The notes beneath the pieces were generated by a model that searched no databases, was not told the origin of the DNA, and saw only the letters and a list, made by a program, of their open reading frames with translations. From an uncultured Alphaproteobacteria bacterium (GTDB lineage Bacteria; Pseudomonadota; Alphaproteobacteria; Caulobacterales; Caulobacteraceae): a stretch of 15,458 nt of DNA. Position 1 is the first letter of the stretch; every line of letters begins with the position of its first letter. Below, one piece after another: positions 12,989-15,458 of this stretch. The stretch is from contig CAIZKE010000082.1 of assembly GCA_903933475.1 (NCBI GenBank), positions 1 to 15,458 of the forward strand, in the 5' to 3' direction. Made by a program: the position numbers and the translations under genes.

Positions 12989-14128
12989 ATGACCGCGTCC
13001 GTTCCCGACACCTTCCTTCAGCTCCGCTCCGAAGTCACCGCCGACGCCGCCGAGCTCCGGCTCTCCCTGGCGCGGGTTCCGACGCCGAAGCCCGGGGACG
13101 GGGAGATCCTGGTCCGGGTGCGGGCAACGCCCATCAATCCCTCTGACCTCGGCCTGCTGGTCGGACCCGCTGACCTCGACCAGGCCAGCGTGTCGGGATC
13201 GGGCGAGTCGGCTGTCCTGACGGCGCCGATCCCGCCGGCCCTGCGCCGGGCCGTGGCCGCCCGCGCTGGCGCCGCCCTGCCCGCCGGCAACGAGGGCGCA
13301 GGCGAGGTCGTGGCCGCCGGAGCCTCTCCCGAGGCCCAGGCCATGTTGGGCCGCACCGTCGCCATCCTGGGCGGTGAGATGTACGCCGAGTATCGCTGCG
13401 TGCGCGCCGCCGACGCCCTGCTCCTGCCCGAGGGTACCGACCCGCGGGATGGCGCTTCCTGCTTCGTGAACCCGCTCACTGCCCTTGGCATGGTAGAGAC
13501 CATGAAGCTTGAGGGCCATTCCGGCCTCGTCCACACCGCCGCAGCCTCGAACCTGGGCCAGATGCTGAACCGCATCTGCCTGGAGGACGGCGTGCCCCTG
13601 GTGAACATCGTGCGCAGTCCGGCCCAGGTGAAGATCCTGAAGGACCAGGGGGCGAAGGTGGTCTGCGACTCTTCCCAGCCCGACTTCATGGAAAGCCTGG
13701 TAGCCGCCCTGACCGAAACGGGCGCCACCCTGGGCTTCGATGCGACCGGCGGTGGCAAGCTGGCCGGCCAGATCCTGACCGGCATGGAGATCGCCGCCAA
13801 CGCCCGCAACCCGGCCGGCTTCTCGCGCTATGGCTCGACCACCCACAAGCAGGTCTACATCTATGGTGGCCTGGACACCGGGCCGACCGAGCTGAACCGG
13901 GGCTTCGGCATGGCGTGGGGCCTGGGCGGCTGGCTCCTGACCCCCTTCCTGATGCGGGTCGGGAAGGAAGCCGCCGACCGCCTTCGCGCGCGCGTCGTGG
14001 CCGGCCTGAAGACCACCTTCGCCTCGGGCTACACCACTGAGGTCTCGCTCACCGACCTGCTCACCCCTGCGGCCGTCCAGGCCTGCAACCGTAAGGCAAC
14101 CGGCGAGAAATTCCTCGTCCGGCCCTGA
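12989..14128 (+). CDS. Zinc-independent MDR-superfamily oxidoreductase
   Basis: A 379-residue alcohol dehydrogenase-like reductase. The GroES-like N-terminus contains GDGEILVRVRATPINPSDLG (about 36-55), followed by an unusual segment (about 60-97) and GNEGAGEVVAAG (100-111). The cofactor domain starts near GLVHTAAASNLGQMLNR (179-195), where AAASNLG replaces the usual GxGxxG. Substrate is unknown. It could act on quinones, enones or acyl derivatives, and the neighbouring crotonase and thiolase suggest a CoA-linked pathway (inference). ATG 12989 has GAGAGG about 8 nt upstream. A hairpin lies immediately after the gene. Confidence 0.85.
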   Translation: MTASVPDTFLQLRSEVTADAAELRLSLARVPTPKPGDGEILVRVRATPINPSDLGLLVGPADLDQASVSGSGESAVLTAPIPPALRRAVAARAGAALPAGNEGAGEVVAAGASPEAQAMLGRTVAILGGEMYAEYRCVRAADALLLPEGTDPRDGASCFVNPLTALGMVETMKLEGHSGLVHTAAASNLGQMLNRICLEDGVPLVNIVRSPAQVKILKDQGAKVVCDSSQPDFMESLVAALTETGATLGFDATGGGKLAGQILTGMEIAANARNPAGFSRYGSTTHKQVYIYGGLDTGPTELNRGFGMAWGLGGWLLTPFLMRVGKEAADRLRARVVAGLKTTFASGYTTEVSLTDLLTPAAVQACNRKATGEKFLVRP

Positions 14129-14137
14129 ACCGGAAGG

Positions 14138-14163
14138 CCCCGGCGGGAAGGTTTTCGCCGGGG
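14138..14163 (+). terminator. Hairpin after the MDR oxidoreductase
   Basis: An 8-bp stem CCCCGGCG (14138-14145) and CGCCGGGG (14156-14163) has a 10-nt loop ending in TTTT. It begins 9 nt after the stop. No U-tract follows, so termination may be partial or factor-dependent. Confidence 0.5.
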
Positions 14164-14228
14164 GGATTCACATTGCCAAGGCCGACCTGCGCGGCCATAA
14201 CCGACGAAACTAGAGGGAGGTCCTTTTC

Positions 14229-15401
14229 ATGCGTGAAGCCGTAATCGTTTCCTATGCCCGTACAGGTCTGGCCAAGTCCGGCCGCGGCGGGTTCAACATG
14301 ACACCGCCGATGTCCATGGCGGCCCACGCGATCAAGCACGCGGTGGAAAAGTCGGGCGTCGAGAAGGACTTCGTCGAGGACTGCTTCCTCGGCAACAACG
14401 CCCACGCCGCGCCCAACATTGGCCGTCAGGCCGCCCTGCTCGCCGGCATGCCGGTGACCACGGCGGGCGTGTCCGTCAACCGCTTCTGCTCGTCAGGCCT
14501 GCAGACCATCGCCATGGCGGCCAACCACATCCGTGGCGACGGTGCCGACTGTGTCGTGGCCGGCGGGGTGGAGAGCATCTCGGTCGGCGGCGGACGCCTG
14601 CCTGCCGAAGCCATGGACCCCGAACTGGCCAAGATCGCCCCGGCCATCTACATGGCCATGATCGACACCGCAGACATCGTGGCCAAGCGCTACAATGTCA
14701 GCCGCGAGGCCCAGGACGAGTTCTCCCTGCGCTCGCAGACCCGGATGGCTGCCGCCCAGGCCGCCAACCTGTTCGCCGACGAAATCGTCCCGATGAAGAC
14801 CAAGATGAAGCAGGTCAACAAGGAGACGAAGGAAGAGACCATCGTCGACTACGTGGTGAACCGTGACGAGTGCAACCGTCCCGAAACCACCCTGGAGGGC
14901 CTGTCCAAGCTCCAGCCCGTCATGGGCGAGGGCAACTTCATCACCGCCGGCAACGCCTCCCAGCTGTCCGACGGCGCCGCCGCGGTCGTGCTGATGGAAG
15001 GCAAGGAAGCCGAGCGCCGGGGCCTGCAGCCCCTCGGCCGCTTCGTCTCCTGGGCCGTCGCCGGCTGCGAGCCCGACGAAATGGGCATCGGTCCGGTCTT
15101 CGCCATTCCGAAGCTGCTGAAGCGGAACGGCCTGACGGTCGACGATATCGACCTGTGGGAACTGAACGAGGCCTTCGCCAGCCAGTGCCTCTACTGCCGC
15201 GACAACCTCGGCATTGATCCCGAGAAGTACAACGTGAACGGCGGCTCCATCGCCATCGGCCATCCCTTCGGCATGACCGGCGCCCGCCTCACGGGCCACG
15301 TCCTGCAGGAAGGCCGACGCCGCAAGGCCAAGTGGGCCGTGGTGACCATGTGCATCGGCGGCGGCCAGGGCGGCGCCGGCCTGTTCGAAGTCTACAACTG
15401 A
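14229..15401 (+). CDS. Acetyl-CoA acyltransferase (thiolase)
   Basis: A 390-residue thiolase that cleaves 3-ketoacyl-CoA with CoA in beta-oxidation, or condenses acetyl-CoA. It has the nucleophile Cys87 (NRFCSSGLQTI), the NEAFA motif (313-317), His345 (GGSIAIGHPFGMTGAR) and the second catalytic Cys375 (TMCIGGGQGGA). Length and motif spelling are standard. ATG 14229 has a strong AGGGAGG ribosome-binding site. The 100-bp gap from the preceding gene contains a hairpin, so it may have its own promoter. With the crotonase-like protein it suits acyl-CoA degradation. Confidence 0.96.
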   Translation: MREAVIVSYARTGLAKSGRGGFNMTPPMSMAAHAIKHAVEKSGVEKDFVEDCFLGNNAHAAPNIGRQAALLAGMPVTTAGVSVNRFCSSGLQTIAMAANHIRGDGADCVVAGGVESISVGGGRLPAEAMDPELAKIAPAIYMAMIDTADIVAKRYNVSREAQDEFSLRSQTRMAAAQAANLFADEIVPMKTKMKQVNKETKEETIVDYVVNRDECNRPETTLEGLSKLQPVMGEGNFITAGNASQLSDGAAAVVLMEGKEAERRGLQPLGRFVSWAVAGCEPDEMGIGPVFAIPKLLKRNGLTVDDIDLWELNEAFASQCLYCRDNLGIDPEKYNVNGGSIAIGHPFGMTGARLTGHVLQEGRRRKAKWAVVTMCIGGGQGGAGLFEVYN

Positions 15402-15409
15402 TCGGCCAG

Positions 15410-15431
15410 GCCCCCGCCTCCGGGCGGGGGC
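15410..15431 (+). terminator. GC-rich hairpin after the thiolase gene
   Basis: A 9-bp stem GCCCCCGCC (15410-15418) and GGCGGGGGC (15423-15431) has a TCCG tetraloop and begins 8 nt after the stop. No U-tract is present, but the hairpin is a plausible terminator or mRNA 3'-end stabiliser. Confidence 0.6.
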
Positions 15432-15458
15432 TGACGCCTCAGCGCCTGTCGTGGCCCG

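Overview
The window looks like chromosome of a GC-rich alphaproteobacterium, most likely order Caulobacterales (Caulobacter/Phenylobacterium-like). The clearest markers are an RcdA-type DUF1465 protein (a CtrA-degradation factor of alphaproteobacteria) beside a DUF1192 protein, a cysteine-free ribosomal protein L31, and very GC-rich lipid-metabolism genes. This assignment is inference from gene content and composition.

Bases 1-6193 form an accessory island bounded by a 106-bp direct repeat (1-106 and 6088-6193, one mismatch). Its left part is an insertion-sequence graveyard: an N-terminally truncated IS5-family transposase (107-501) and a second, multiply frameshifted IS5-family transposase (532-1020). 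Next is an AT-rich minus-strand block, in transcription order: two small double-glycine-leader peptides (66 and 63 aa) and a CPBP-family intramembrane protease (304 aa). Divergent from it is a GC-rich plus-strand pair: a HlyD/CvaA-type membrane-fusion protein and a C39-peptidase ABC exporter (PCAT) with all core catalytic residues. Together this is a compact candidate class II bacteriocin/microcin or peptide-signal system. The peptides would be made on the minus strand, trimmed after Gly-Gly and exported by the PCAT/HlyD pair through an unlinked TolC-type channel. The CPBP protein is a candidate for immunity or maturation. The peptides lack cysteine, are acidic and share a core motif, and I do not recognise them as a described family. 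This is the most interesting part of the window.

Bases 6224-9295 look like ordinary core genome: an ABCB/MsbA-type exporter (minus), rpmE (plus), rcdA (minus) and a DUF1192 protein (minus). rpmE and rcdA converge on three 38-bp-spaced hairpin repeats, one of which contains the rcdA stop codon.

Bases 9411-15458 are all plus strand and metabolic: a PIG3-type NAD(P)H:quinone oxidoreductase, a short probable TonB-receptor 3' remnant followed by a strong terminator, a GPH/MFS sugar:cation-type symporter translationally coupled to an enoyl-CoA hydratase-like protein, a second zinc-independent MDR oxidoreductase with a candidate palindromic operator upstream, and an acetyl-CoA acyltransferase (thiolase). 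Except for the symporter, these suit acyl-CoA or beta-oxidation-like catabolism. No tRNA, rRNA or CRISPR array was seen.
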